64,000 bases of DNA from Desulfosarcina alkanivorans (GTDB lineage Bacteria; Desulfobacterota; Desulfobacteria; Desulfobacterales; Desulfosarcinaceae). The notes under the pieces were generated by a model. The model did not search any database and was not told the DNA's origin. It was given only the letters and a program-made list of their open reading frames with translations. Location: positions 1,736,001-1,800,000 of the forward strand of contig NZ_AP021874.1 in assembly GCF_009688945.1 (NCBI RefSeq), given 5' to 3'. Of the stretch, positions 35,537 through 45,146 are shown piece by piece. Made by a program: the position numbers and the translations under genes. The first letter of the stretch is position 1; each line of letters starts with the position of its first letter.

Positions 35537-36034
35537 ATGACATACCCGAGAACTTTTTCACATATCGGAATATCCGTCACGAACCTTGAGCAGGCTGTGG
35601 ATTTTTACACCAGCGTCCTCGGATGGTACGTGATCATGCCGCCAACGGAAATCGTTGCCGACGATTCTGCCATAGGTGTAATGTGCAACGACGTCTTTGG
35701 CGAGGGCTGGGGCAGTTTTCGTATCGCTCACTTGTCCACGGGCGACAAAATCGGTGTCGAAATTTTCGAATTTCGAAATGCCGAGCAGCGGAAAAACAAC
35801 TTTGAATACTGGAAAACCGGCGTCTTTCACTTCTGTGTACAAGACCCGGATGTCGAAGGTTTGGCGGCCAAGATCGTGGAAAACGGCGGCAAGCAGCGAA
35901 TGCCTGTACGCGAATACTACCCGGGCGAAAAGCCATACCGCATGGTGTATTGTGAAGACCCCTTCGGAAACCTCATCGAAATCTACTCTCACAGCTACGA
36001 ACTGACCTACTCCGCAGGGGCGTATCAGGAATAG
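35537..36034 (+). CDS. VOC-family (glyoxalase-like) protein
   Basis: The 165-residue protein has the VOC pattern: FSHIGISVTNLEQAVDFYTSVLGW, with the first metal-site His, then GVFHFCVQDPDVEGLAAKI and YCEDPFGNLIEIYSHSYE. The family covers glyoxalases, dioxygenases and lyases. The ATG follows ACAGGAGCGAAACA. Pairing with an HxlR regulator suggests detoxification of an aldehyde-like compound, which is inference only. Confidence 0.88.
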   Translation: MTYPRTFSHIGISVTNLEQAVDFYTSVLGWYVIMPPTEIVADDSAIGVMCNDVFGEGWGSFRIAHLSTGDKIGVEIFEFRNAEQRKNNFEYWKTGVFHFCVQDPDVEGLAAKIVENGGKQRMPVREYYPGEKPYRMVYCEDPFGNLIEIYSHSYELTYSAGAYQE

Positions 36035-36229
36035 CTTTGGGATATACAAGCATAAAGAGGATATTATGGATTCCCAAAAAATACTGTGAACCGCGCATTT
36101 TGTGGCTCGTACAAGATCTGAGTTTATAAAGACAGATTGAGATCATCTTTGCTGCATGAAAGTTGCCTTACCTGACGATGATCTGGAGGGCATCGGCAAT
36201 ACCCGCAAATGCGAGCGCCTGCAGGCGCC

Positions 36230-37069
36230 CTATACGGCTCCGACAGGGCATGCAAACTCACATGCGCGACAATGAGCTACCACACGCATGGTCGCTCCCC
36301 CTTCGATGGGGATAAAGTCAGCGTCACCACGGTCTTTATCCATTTCCATTTTACAGGTTGCCCTGGCATAAACACCGTCCCTGGCCGGTAATTCTGTCTG
36401 ACCGTAATCCATAGAGGAATACACTTTTTCACCAAAGGCCCCCTGAGGGCAGACCCTTCGGCACGGACCATCGCAAAATGCGCACGGATCAACGTCTGAC
36501 GGCCCGGTTGCCGGCAGGACAACCGGTAAAGCCATCGCCCGAAGCCGCACCCTCGGACCCAATTGGGGGGTGATGAGTAAGTTGTTTTTTCCAATTACAC
36601 CCAGGCCGGCCATAACCGCGGCATCTTTCAGGTAAAGGCCCCCTTGTTCAATGGCGTAGGGAATCTGCACCCCGGTAATGTTTTCACTTTCTTTGAGCCA
36701 TCTGATAATCTTTTCATTGATTCTGATTAAACGCAGATTTCCTTCGGTGCCGCCGGGAAAAGGATTGCGCCAGTAATCGAGCGCCGGGGTGTCTTCCGGA
36801 TGGCCAATGGCTGTGATCAAAACCGTTTTGGCCGCTTTGGGGAAAGCAACCTTGCCGGCCGGAGATCGTTTTTCCTCCGAGACGGCATAAACCGAATCTG
36901 CGCTGCCATTATCTGAGTCTAACTCATATCGGGGCAGTTTGGCGTGCATTCTGTGGGAAGGAGAGCGCTGCAACGATTCAACATCAGCAAATCCCGCCAG
37001 GTCGGCGCCGAACGCCTGGGCCATCTTTATTATTTCCGCTGCTAATTTTTTATCCGCATCTGAAGTCAT
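36230..37069 (-). CDS. QueG-like (epoxyqueuosine reductase-related) ferredoxin-type protein
   Basis: The 279-residue product has an N-terminal cobalamin-dependent-reductase-like region (LAAEIIKMAQAFGADLAGFADVE), AVMAGLGVIGKNNLLITPQLGPRVRL, and C-terminal Fe-S motifs (CAFCDGPCRRVCPQGAF; CRACEFACPVGAV). Related proteins are widespread uncharacterised reductases in anaerobes; QueG itself is longer (about 350-380), so a tRNA role is not assumed. The Shine-Dalgarno before 37069 is weak. Confidence 0.75.
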   Translation of the reverse strand: MTSDADKKLAAEIIKMAQAFGADLAGFADVESLQRSPSHRMHAKLPRYELDSDNGSADSVYAVSEEKRSPAGKVAFPKAAKTVLITAIGHPEDTPALDYWRNPFPGGTEGNLRLIRINEKIIRWLKESENITGVQIPYAIEQGGLYLKDAAVMAGLGVIGKNNLLITPQLGPRVRLRAMALPVVLPATGPSDVDPCAFCDGPCRRVCPQGAFGEKVYSSMDYGQTELPARDGVYARATCKMEMDKDRGDADFIPIEGGATMRVVAHCRACEFACPVGAV

Positions 37070-37655
37070 TTATAAATACCATTGTGTCCTCTGAGAAAAC
37101 GATTATTCTTGATTCCTGCAAACACTGATGGATACAGGTTCCATAAAAGATACAGAACATCAGATATGCTGACTGTACCATACCCGTATCCCGGAACGGG
37201 CCGACCGGCAGATCAATTGAGATCATCCCTGTCGTGGGCACCTTTCTGAATTCGGTGACCCGTTGGAGATCCAACAGAAAAATCTTCATAAAATGTTTTC
37301 ATGTGATTGCAGAATGAAAATCAGGGAATCATTGAAAATGGCAAACCACCAGGTATTACTCCGGCCATAAAACAGGGCCGCTTCAGGCACAAAGGATGCG
37401 ATGAATTATTAATGCGGCTATGCAAAAATTGTCAAGTTTTTTGGGGAGTTGATATATGATCGTTGCATTCAGGGAGGGGGCAAGGGCCTGTTCTGGGAAT
37501 TGCCGTGCCTGCCATTAGGCCGCCAACCGCGTGGAGAGCACCGGAACGACGCGTTCCCCTTTACCTGGAATAGCGACTCAACAGGCATGGAGGATGGATC
37601 TGGCGACCTGTCACCGGACTGGTTCGGGACTGCCACCTGTCATGCACAGCGCCTC
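37070..37655. other. Intergenic region
   Basis: This gap separates the QueG-like and drug-efflux genes. Open frames within it lack ribosome sites and resemble no protein I know. No terminator or repeat was identified. Confidence 0.35.
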
Positions 37656-38855
37656 TCATTCGGGCAGCGTTGGGTTCGCGCTCTGTTTTCTCCGGGGAAG
37701 GAAGATCCAGATCCCCAGCAGGACGCCGCCGCACACGGCGCCCAGCACGCCGATGGTGTGAATTTTGTCTGCCCAGTCCAGCGAAATCAACCACATGGCA
37801 AAAGCGCCCAGCATGAAATAGATGAAGATCAGGAGTGAGGAAGCCGTCCCCGCATGCCGGTCGACCTGCTCAAGAACCAGGTTGTTGCTGGGTGGACGGC
37901 TGAGGCCGAATGAGAAAGAAATAATGGCCATGGGCAGTGCCAGTCCCCAGGGTCCCGGTATCCAGCGCATAATCATCCCAATTCCGCCGATGAGAATTCC
38001 TGCAAAACCGGCGGTCAGCAGCCCCCGTGACCCCACCCGGTCCAGCAGCCGTGTGCAGGCCAAAGCGCCTGTCATCATAGCGGCCGCGTTAAGGGCGAAA
38101 AAATACCCGAAGACCTGCTCCGACAGCCCGAGCCGGGTGATATAGATGTCCGCCGATCCACCGATAAACGCAAAATGCGGCAGCACGACCATGGACATCA
38201 TCAGCGCAACGCCCACATAGCGCCGGTTTCTCAGCAGCTGCAGGTAAAGCCCCATTGCCTGCATGGTGCCGGCGGCGGAAGGTGTTTTCAGGGTTTCCGG
38301 CATGCGCCATACACCGATCCACCCGGCCGCACCGATAGCCGCCTGAATCACGAATATCCACCGCCACGAGAACCAGGTCAGGATCCAGCCGCCGAAAACC
38401 GGTGCCAGCATGGGCGCCAGGGCCATGATGACGCCGATATGGGCCAGTATGCGTTCGCGTTCATGCACGTCGTAGGCATCTTTGCTGATGGCCAGCGACA
38501 GGGCCGACGCGGATGCCGCTCCGGCCGCCTGGAGCACCCGGAAGGCGATCAGGCTGCCCACACTGGCCGAGAGGGCGCACAACAGGCTCCCCAGAATGAA
38601 GATACCGATGCCGGCCAGCAGCAGCGGCCGCCGGCCGAAGCGGTCCGAAAGCGGGCCATAGAACAGGAGAAACACACAGTAGCTGATGAAAAAGCCGACC
38701 AGGGTCAGGTTGACGGTGCTCAGGGGCTGCTGCCAGGCCTGCTGCAGCAAAGGGATGGCAGGCAGGTACATGTCGGTGGAAAGCGGCGGAAAGGCCGCCA
38801 GCAGCGCCATCAGCAGTAGAAGTCTTTTTTTGTTTATCGTCTGCTCGGTTTTCAT
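37656..38855 (-). CDS. Bcr/CflA-family multidrug MFS transporter
   Basis: The 399-residue protein opens with the Bcr/CflA signature LLMALLAAFPPLSTDMYLPAIPLL, then GFFISYCVFLLFYGPLSDRFGRRPLLLAG, and has about twelve membrane segments. These proteins export drugs such as bicyclomycin, sulfonamides or chloramphenicol with protons. The ATG at 38855 follows AAGGATCG. It is probably the last gene downstream of the RND operon or separately transcribed (139-nt gap). Confidence 0.92.
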   Translation of the reverse strand: MKTEQTINKKRLLLLMALLAAFPPLSTDMYLPAIPLLQQAWQQPLSTVNLTLVGFFISYCVFLLFYGPLSDRFGRRPLLLAGIGIFILGSLLCALSASVGSLIAFRVLQAAGAASASALSLAISKDAYDVHERERILAHIGVIMALAPMLAPVFGGWILTWFSWRWIFVIQAAIGAAGWIGVWRMPETLKTPSAAGTMQAMGLYLQLLRNRRYVGVALMMSMVVLPHFAFIGGSADIYITRLGLSEQVFGYFFALNAAAMMTGALACTRLLDRVGSRGLLTAGFAGILIGGIGMIMRWIPGPWGLALPMAIISFSFGLSRPPSNNLVLEQVDRHAGTASSLLIFIYFMLGAFAMWLISLDWADKIHTIGVLGAVCGGVLLGIWIFLPRRKQSANPTLPE

Positions 38856-38993
38856 CGATCCTTGTTTTTTCAACCAGTAGTCTTCCAGTCGGGCCGGAAA
38901 AAGCGGGCCGGTCATGGACCGGCCTGCCCTGCCCGTTGGTTTAGCGGTCTCACGTCAGGGTAACGATATCAGCGATCATCCCAAAAATCAGGT

Positions 38994-41900
38994 TCATGAA
39001 TCGGGGATAACGCCGGACGCTGGATCGTACCACTGCCCGGGCCTGAAGCATTGATGGACGTCTTCGATCAGCAGATACAGGCACGGCACCAGGATCAGGG
39101 TGATGACTGTGGCAAAAAGGATGCCGAAACCCAGCGACAGGGCCATGGGGATCATGAAGCGGGCCTGGCGGGAGGCCTCGAAAATCATGGGTGCCAGCCC
39201 GCCGAAGGTGGTCAGGGTGGTCAGAACAATGGGCCGGAAGCGGCGCAGGCCGGCGACGCGAATCGCTTCATGCAGGCCGGCGCCTTCACGCCGCTGCCGG
39301 TTGGCGTAATCGATGAGCACCAGCGAGTCGTTGACCACCACGCCCGAGAGCGCCACGATCCCCATCATGCTCATCACGCTCAGGTTGTATCCCATCAGCA
39401 GATGGCCGAGGACCGCACCGACGATGCCGAACGGAATGGCGATCATGACGATCAGGGGCTGGCTGTAACTGCGAAAGGGAATCGCCAGCAGAAAGTATAC
39501 GGCCAGCATGGCCAGGGCAAATCCGCCGAGCAGGCTCTGCAGGCTCTCTTTCATGTCGGCCTGCCGCCCCTGGTAGCCATAGGCAAGACCGGGGTAATCG
39601 CGGGCCAGTTCAGGTAAAATGGTGCTGTTGAGGGCGGCCTGCACCTGGCCGGTCTCGCCGATGGGCTCGACGTTGGCGCTCACCGTCACCGTGCGCCGGG
39701 CGTCCCGACGGCTGATGGTGGTATAGGCCCGGCCCCGTTCAACATTGGCAATCTCGGCCAGCGGCACGAAGGGACCGGCCGGGGTGCGGATCATCAGATG
39801 CTCCACATGGTATTCGCTGGTGCGCTCGCTTTCGGGCAGACGCACGCGCACCGTCACCTCGTTGCGGCCGCGCTGCTGGCTGAGGGCTTCGGCGCCGGAG
39901 AAGGCGTTGCGCACCTGGCGGGCCACCTCGGCGGAGGTCAGGCCCAGGCTCTGGCCTTCCGGCCTGATGGAAAAATCGAGCTGTTGCTTTCCCGGCGTGT
40001 AGCCGTCGTCGATATCCTTGACGCTGGAAAACCCGGCCAGGCGCTCTGCCAGGGCGGCACTGGCCTGGTCAAGCACATGGATATCGGAATGGGAGAGCTC
40101 AACGGTCAAGGCGGCCCCGGAGCCGGGCCCGCCCCCGTCCGATTCAAAAAGCAGAGATTCCAGGCCGACGACAGGACCGAGCTTTTCCCGCCACAGACGG
40201 GTCACGTCCCCGGTGTTCAGGGGGCGCACCCCGGCATCGGTCAGGTAGGCGCTTACTTCCACCTGGTTTTCCTCGATCCTGGAAAAAACGCCCTTGAGCA
40301 GCCGATCTCCCCCGTTTTCGGCCGCCACCGCTGTCATGGCGGCGGACAGCCTGTCTCGAACGGCCCTGACCTTGTCCATGGGACTGCCCACGGGGAGGAC
40401 GGCGGTGACGTCGGCCTGGTCGGACTCGACCCGGGGCATCAGAATCATGCCGATGCGGCCGCTGAGGGCATAGCTGAGCACCACAACCAGCACCGCCAGG
40501 CCAATGGCCACGGTCAGGGTCCGCCAGCGGAGGCAAAGATCCAGGAACGGACCGTAGATCCTGTCGATGAAGCGGGCCACGTTGCGGGTGAACCCCTGCT
40601 GCCAGCGGTGCAGACGGGTCGTCGGGCGGCCGGTCTGTCGACGCTTGATATGGGCCAGGTGGCCCGGCAGGATCAGCAGCGATTCGACCCAGGAGATGAG
40701 AAAAACCGTGATCACCACCAGGGGAATGACCTTCCAGATCTTTCCCATCGTCCCGGGAATAAAGAAAAGGGGCAGAAAAGCCACAACGTTGGTAAGAATC
40801 GAAAAAGCGATGGGCATGGCCACATCCCGGGCCCCGAATACCGCGGCCCGGGCAAACCCCATTCCCTGCTGCTGGTACGCGTAAATGTTTTCGCCGGCAA
40901 CGATGGCGTCGTCCACCACGATGCCCAGGGCCACGATAAAGGCAAACATGGAGATCATGTTGATGGACACCCCCACAACCGGCAGAAAAAGCAGACTGCC
41001 GAGAAAGGCGGTGGGAATGCCCATGGTGACCCAGAAGGCCAGCCTGAATTCCAGAAACAAGCCCAGCACCGCCAGTACCAGCACCAACCCCATGAAAGCG
41101 TTTTTCAACAGCAGTTCCAGGCGCTGCCGGTATACGTCGGACATGTCGTGGCTGATGTGCCATCCGATGCCGGCGGGCAGATCGCGCTCGATTTCACTCA
41201 TGGCCCTGCGCACGGCCCCGGCGACCCCCATGGGGGTCTGGTCACCGACCCGGTATACATCGATGCCGATGGCACGGTGCCCGTCGTAGGCGGCCGATTT
41301 ATCGCTGTCTTCAAAGTCTTCGCGCACCGCCGCAATGTCTTCCAGATAGACCACGCTGCCGTCGGCAGTGGTGACCATGGGAATCCGGGCAAATTCAACG
41401 GCCCAGTCCCGGCGGTCTTTGATTCGCAGCAGGATATCCCCGCCGGCCGTATCCACCGAGCCGCCGGGGATCTCGGTGGAGGCATTATTGATGGCCGCCG
41501 CAATGTCTGCCAGGGTCAGGCCGTAGGCCCGCAACCGATCCTGGGGGACTTCAACAAGGATTTCGTAGTCCCGCGCCCCGGCCAGGTCGACCTGGGTGAT
41601 ACCGGAATTCTGCAGCAGGCGGTCCCGCACCTTATCGGCCGTCTCGCGAAGGGCCATTTCCGAAACGTCTCCGTATAGGTCGATGGTAAGTACCTCTCGA
41701 AGGTGAGTGGCCAGGGAGACGTCGGGCTCATCTGCATCCTCGGGAAACGTGGTGATCCGGTCGATCTCCTGTTGGATCTCCTGGTAAACCGTCTGCTGGT
41801 CCGCGCCTTCCTCCAGTTCGGCAGCCACCGTCCCGTTCCCCTCGACTGCGGCGGCAGTCATCTCTTTGACCCCGTCGATGGCACGGATGGCCTCTTCCAC

Positions 41901-42128
41901 GGCCAGGATGATCCCCTGCTCGACCTCCTCGGGACTGGCCCCGGAATAGCCGACACTGACCGTCACCATGTCCAGGTCGAACTCGGGGAAAACCTCCTGT
42001 TTGATGCGGGTGGTCATGAACAGTCCGCCCAGCAGCAGGAAAATCATCAGCAGGTTGGGTGTCACCCGGTTATGCACCATCCAGGAGATGGGGCCGCGAA
42101 TCTGTGAAAAACGACGGTTGCCGCTCAT
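38994..42128 (-). CDS. RND-family efflux pump, inner-membrane permease
   Basis: The 1044-residue protein has the AcrB/MexB layout: a first helix, two large periplasmic loops and two sets of membrane helices. Typical blocks are SPEEVEQGIILAVEEAIRAIDGVKE, ALGIVVDDAIVAGENIY in helix 4 and GVVVNDSLVLIDYANRQRREGAGLHEAI. It is of the heavier AcrB-like group without metal-specific motifs that I can identify. It exports amphiphilic compounds together with the adaptor and outer-membrane factor encoded upstream and overlaps the adaptor gene by 4 nt. Confidence 0.96.
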   Translation of the reverse strand: MSGNRRFSQIRGPISWMVHNRVTPNLLMIFLLLGGLFMTTRIKQEVFPEFDLDMVTVSVGYSGASPEEVEQGIILAVEEAIRAIDGVKEMTAAAVEGNGTVAAELEEGADQQTVYQEIQQEIDRITTFPEDADEPDVSLATHLREVLTIDLYGDVSEMALRETADKVRDRLLQNSGITQVDLAGARDYEILVEVPQDRLRAYGLTLADIAAAINNASTEIPGGSVDTAGGDILLRIKDRRDWAVEFARIPMVTTADGSVVYLEDIAAVREDFEDSDKSAAYDGHRAIGIDVYRVGDQTPMGVAGAVRRAMSEIERDLPAGIGWHISHDMSDVYRQRLELLLKNAFMGLVLVLAVLGLFLEFRLAFWVTMGIPTAFLGSLLFLPVVGVSINMISMFAFIVALGIVVDDAIVAGENIYAYQQQGMGFARAAVFGARDVAMPIAFSILTNVVAFLPLFFIPGTMGKIWKVIPLVVITVFLISWVESLLILPGHLAHIKRRQTGRPTTRLHRWQQGFTRNVARFIDRIYGPFLDLCLRWRTLTVAIGLAVLVVVLSYALSGRIGMILMPRVESDQADVTAVLPVGSPMDKVRAVRDRLSAAMTAVAAENGGDRLLKGVFSRIEENQVEVSAYLTDAGVRPLNTGDVTRLWREKLGPVVGLESLLFESDGGGPGSGAALTVELSHSDIHVLDQASAALAERLAGFSSVKDIDDGYTPGKQQLDFSIRPEGQSLGLTSAEVARQVRNAFSGAEALSQQRGRNEVTVRVRLPESERTSEYHVEHLMIRTPAGPFVPLAEIANVERGRAYTTISRRDARRTVTVSANVEPIGETGQVQAALNSTILPELARDYPGLAYGYQGRQADMKESLQSLLGGFALAMLAVYFLLAIPFRSYSQPLIVMIAIPFGIVGAVLGHLLMGYNLSVMSMMGIVALSGVVVNDSLVLIDYANRQRREGAGLHEAIRVAGLRRFRPIVLTTLTTFGGLAPMIFEASRQARFMIPMALSLGFGILFATVITLILVPCLYLLIEDVHQCFRPGQWYDPASGVIPDS

Positions 42129-43423
42129 GACCGCCCCCCCTGCTTGCCAGTCGGCCCCGTTGCGGTTTGACCGGTCGTGTCGTCCGTGGTGCGCAACGGC
42201 ATCCCTGCCACAGGGGCAGCCAGGTCGGTGACAACTAGGTTTTCCCCCGGCGAAATGCCACCAGTGACCAGGATGTAATCGATTCCCCGGAAAGCGATTT
42301 CCACCGGGCGGACCGAGAGGTTGCCATTCTCCTCCATGATCCAGACATCGCTTCCGTTGCGAATGAATTCACGGTCGATGGCCGCCGCAGAAGCCACCGC
42401 TCGCCCCTCAATTTCCACCCGCACGTAAGAACCGATCAGCATGGGGGGCTGCCCCGTATTGTCCGGCTGCAGGCTCAGGGGATCGTCCACCCGGACCAGC
42501 AGCTGCGCCATGCGACCCTGCGCCTCCAGTTCTGCTTCCAAACGAATCACCCGGCCTTGCCGGCAGACCCCGTCGCCCCAGGCGGCCGTGTCGTATATCC
42601 GGACCGGGGCCCCCTGGTCGCCCCCGGTTTGCGGTATCTGGATCCACCGCAGTTGACTCACCGGCACCGATACTTTCACCCAGTAGGCATCGGTGCCCAC
42701 CAGGGAGGCCAGTACGGTGGATTCACCGGCCCGGGCACCGAGGTCTGCCGAACGCGCCTGTACGACCGCATTGAACGGCGCCTTGATCCGGGTGCGCGCC
42801 AGATCCACCCGGGCCTGTTCGAGCTTGGCCTGCGCCGCTTCGAGTGTGGCGCGCAGGTTTTCCAGCTGGGGCCGGCGCAGCATCAACGCTTTCTCGACAT
42901 CGCTGACCGTTTCCCCCAACAAATGGTACTCTTTTTGAGCGACGAGCTGGTTTCCCTGCTCCAGCTGCAGGTCCGACTCGGCTTTGGCCACATCGGTGGT
43001 CAATTGCCTCACGGTCAGACGGTAGTCGGTGGGGTCGATTTTCAGCAGCGTCTCGCCCCGGCGGAAATGGCCGCCGGGTACCAGGTTGCGGTTCAATTCG
43101 ATGATTTCGCCGCTGACCTGTGGCTTCAAGTCCACATGGTGTGCCGCGGTAACCGTCCCCATGCCGGAGATCACCGTCTGCCGGGGGCCGTAATCGACCG
43201 GCTTTACGCCCACCAGGGTTGCGTTGTTTACCTGGGGGCGCGGCTTGGCTTGAGGGCTGGTCTCCATCAGCCAGAAACCGATGGCCGCGCCGACGGCAAG
43301 AATGCCCAGCGGCACCAGGGTTCGAATCATTGTCTTTGCCGGGTGTCGCCCATCGCCGCCCTCGGCTCCCGCCAGGAGGCCTTCCTGGTTATGGTCTGTT
43401 GAGATTTCCTGTTCAGACGGCAT
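42125..43423 (-). CDS. RND efflux periplasmic adaptor (HlyD/MFP family)
   Basis: The 432-residue product has an N-terminal membrane anchor (MIRTLVPLGILAVGAAIGFWLM), a lipoyl half (VDLKPQVSGEIIELNRNLVPGGHFRRGETLLKID), a coiled-coil hairpin, the second lipoyl half (RIKAPFNAVVQARSADLGARAG) and beta-barrel regions. It links the pump to the outer-membrane factor. The ATG at 43423 follows AAAGGAAATTCCG; the longer start at 43456 lies within the previous gene. It overlaps both neighbours slightly. Confidence 0.95.
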   Translation of the reverse strand: MPSEQEISTDHNQEGLLAGAEGGDGRHPAKTMIRTLVPLGILAVGAAIGFWLMETSPQAKPRPQVNNATLVGVKPVDYGPRQTVISGMGTVTAAHHVDLKPQVSGEIIELNRNLVPGGHFRRGETLLKIDPTDYRLTVRQLTTDVAKAESDLQLEQGNQLVAQKEYHLLGETVSDVEKALMLRRPQLENLRATLEAAQAKLEQARVDLARTRIKAPFNAVVQARSADLGARAGESTVLASLVGTDAYWVKVSVPVSQLRWIQIPQTGGDQGAPVRIYDTAAWGDGVCRQGRVIRLEAELEAQGRMAQLLVRVDDPLSLQPDNTGQPPMLIGSYVRVEIEGRAVASAAAIDREFIRNGSDVWIMEENGNLSVRPVEIAFRGIDYILVTGGISPGENLVVTDLAAPVAGMPLRTTDDTTGQTATGPTGKQGGRS

Positions 43424-44891
43424 CGGAATTTCCTTTACCTGTGGTTGTTGACGCATCGGCGTTTCTTTCTTCCGGACGATCCAGCGGCCACCCCGTGCCC
43501 AGGGCCCGGCACAGATCGATACGGTACTGCACCAGATCCCGCTCGGCGGTCAGCAGGCTGCGCTGGAGATCCTGATGGGAGAGCAGCGCATCGAGCACCC
43601 GCTGGTAATCCACGGTCCCCTGGATATACCGGTCCCGCAAACTGTCGACCACTTGCCCGGCCAGCCCCAGCTGCCTGTTAATGCTGGCGATGAAGTCACG
43701 CTGGCGCTGTTCCTGGACCAGGGCGTCCTCGACCTCGCCCAAAGCATCGAGAATCGTCTGGCCGTAAGTGTGCAGCGCTTCGGACGCAACGGCACGGGTC
43801 CGGTCGACTTCGGCCTCGCGCAGGCCCCCATCGATGACCGGCGCCAGGAGGTTGGCGGCAAGCGCGGCCAGCCAGTTGTCGAACAGGTCGCGGGTGTGCC
43901 CGCCCGAGGTGTCCACCCCGGCGGTGAGGCTCAACCGGGGAAAGCGGTCGGCAATGGCGGCAGCCAGGTCGCTGTCTGCCGATTGAACACTGTACAGGGC
44001 GCTGCGGACATCCGGACGGCGCTGGATCAATTCGGCCGGCAGTCCCGATTGCGGCATCGCCGGCAGCTTTGTCAGGGCCGCAACCCGGGGTGCCACGGTC
44101 TGCCGGGGGGGAACGCCGAGCAGGATTGCCAACTGGTGCTCGAGCACCTTGGCCCGGGCCAACGCCTGGGATTTTTCGCCCTGGTTGGATTCCACCAGTT
44201 GCCGCTGCTGCAGCATATCGGCGATGCCGACCTGACCGGTGCGAAACTGCAGGGTCACCAGTTCTAAAACCGTCCCGTTGGTAACGATCTGCGCTTCCAG
44301 CACATTCAGTTGTCCGTATTGCTCGACCAACTGGTACCAGGTGCCGGCGACCGTCGCTGACAGTGTCAGCGCCGCCGCCTGGAGGTCCTGTTCGCTGGCG
44401 TGCACATCGAACACGGCGGCATCGCGACCGGAACGTATGCGGCCCCACAGGTCCAGTTCGTAGCTGGCCGTCAGTCCCAGGGCATAACTGCTGCTGTCGC
44501 CGGTCTGGCCGGATTCGCGAAAACGGTTCCCGGAGGTGTCGGCCCCGGCGTCGAGGGCCGGGAAGAGATCCGCCCCTGCACGCCGCGCCGCCGCTTCGGC
44601 CTGGTTCAGCCGATCCCAGGCCGTATGCAGGTCGAAGTTATTCGCCAGGGCCTTATCGATGAGCCCGCTCAGCACCGGGTCCTCAAAGGATTCCCACCAC
44701 TTGTCAGGCAGCGGCGAGGTGCCGGACTCGGAAAACCGGGCCGGAACCACGAGCGGCGTCTTGAGGTTCTGAGTCGCCATGCTGCAACCCGAGAGCAGTA
44801 TCGCCGCGGCCGCAAGCAAAAGAGCCCGGGCCCGCCGGGATCCGGCCGACGGGTGAAAACGATTATCCCGATTTTTGCATTGAATCGCCAT
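43413..44891 (-). CDS. NodT-type outer-membrane efflux lipoprotein
   Basis: The 492-residue protein starts with a lipoprotein signal (LLLAAAAILLSGC) and continues as a NodT/OprM-type outer-membrane factor: LPDKWWESFEDPVLSGLIDKALANNFDL, QRRPDVRSALYSVQSADSDLAAAIADRFPRLSLTAG, and two coiled-coil repeats. It forms the exit duct of the RND pump. GAGGAAGCGAA precedes the ATG. It is first in the operon, 82 nt after four 11-bp operator repeats. Confidence 0.95.
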   Translation of the reverse strand: MAIQCKNRDNRFHPSAGSRRARALLLAAAAILLSGCSMATQNLKTPLVVPARFSESGTSPLPDKWWESFEDPVLSGLIDKALANNFDLHTAWDRLNQAEAAARRAGADLFPALDAGADTSGNRFRESGQTGDSSSYALGLTASYELDLWGRIRSGRDAAVFDVHASEQDLQAAALTLSATVAGTWYQLVEQYGQLNVLEAQIVTNGTVLELVTLQFRTGQVGIADMLQQRQLVESNQGEKSQALARAKVLEHQLAILLGVPPRQTVAPRVAALTKLPAMPQSGLPAELIQRRPDVRSALYSVQSADSDLAAAIADRFPRLSLTAGVDTSGGHTRDLFDNWLAALAANLLAPVIDGGLREAEVDRTRAVASEALHTYGQTILDALGEVEDALVQEQRQRDFIASINRQLGLAGQVVDSLRDRYIQGTVDYQRVLDALLSHQDLQRSLLTAERDLVQYRIDLCRALGTGWPLDRPEERNADASTTTGKGNSDAV

Positions 44892-44973
44892 TTCGCTTCC
44901 TCGGCAAAAAGGTTTCCATTGGCAGCTGAATTTCCGTCTTGGTCAATCCTGGCCGAATCTTAGCCCGGGACAG

Positions 44974-45017
44974 GTGAACAGCCCGTGAAAAGAATGTGAA
45001 AAAGATGTGAAATCTGC
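44974..45017 (-). promoter_or_regulatory. Four 11-bp direct repeats, response-regulator operator of the efflux operon
   Basis: GTGAA blocks begin at 44974, 44985, 44996 and 45007, exactly 11 bp apart. On the coding strand these read TTCAC-N6, followed by CCCGGGCTAAGAT, whose TAAGAT can be a -10. The same arrangement precedes the response-regulator gene at 47134. Confidence 0.75.
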
Positions 45018-45146
45018 AACTTCTTCGGAAACGAAACCGGAGGGGTCCACCGTTTAACCGGGGACGGGGGGACGCATCGGTCTGACCATACTCAGCAGGA
45101 TGTTGAGGCAACAACGAGGGACCTGTCCGGCATGACTGCCCCGCGC

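Noticed and set aside
37050..37289. 79-residue minus-strand ORF upstream of the QueG-like gene
   Set aside because: It overlaps the QueG-like start in another frame, with no ribosome site or recognisable domain.
39798..41678. 626-residue plus-strand ORF
   Set aside because: Antisense shadow of the RND pump gene with no recognisable domain.
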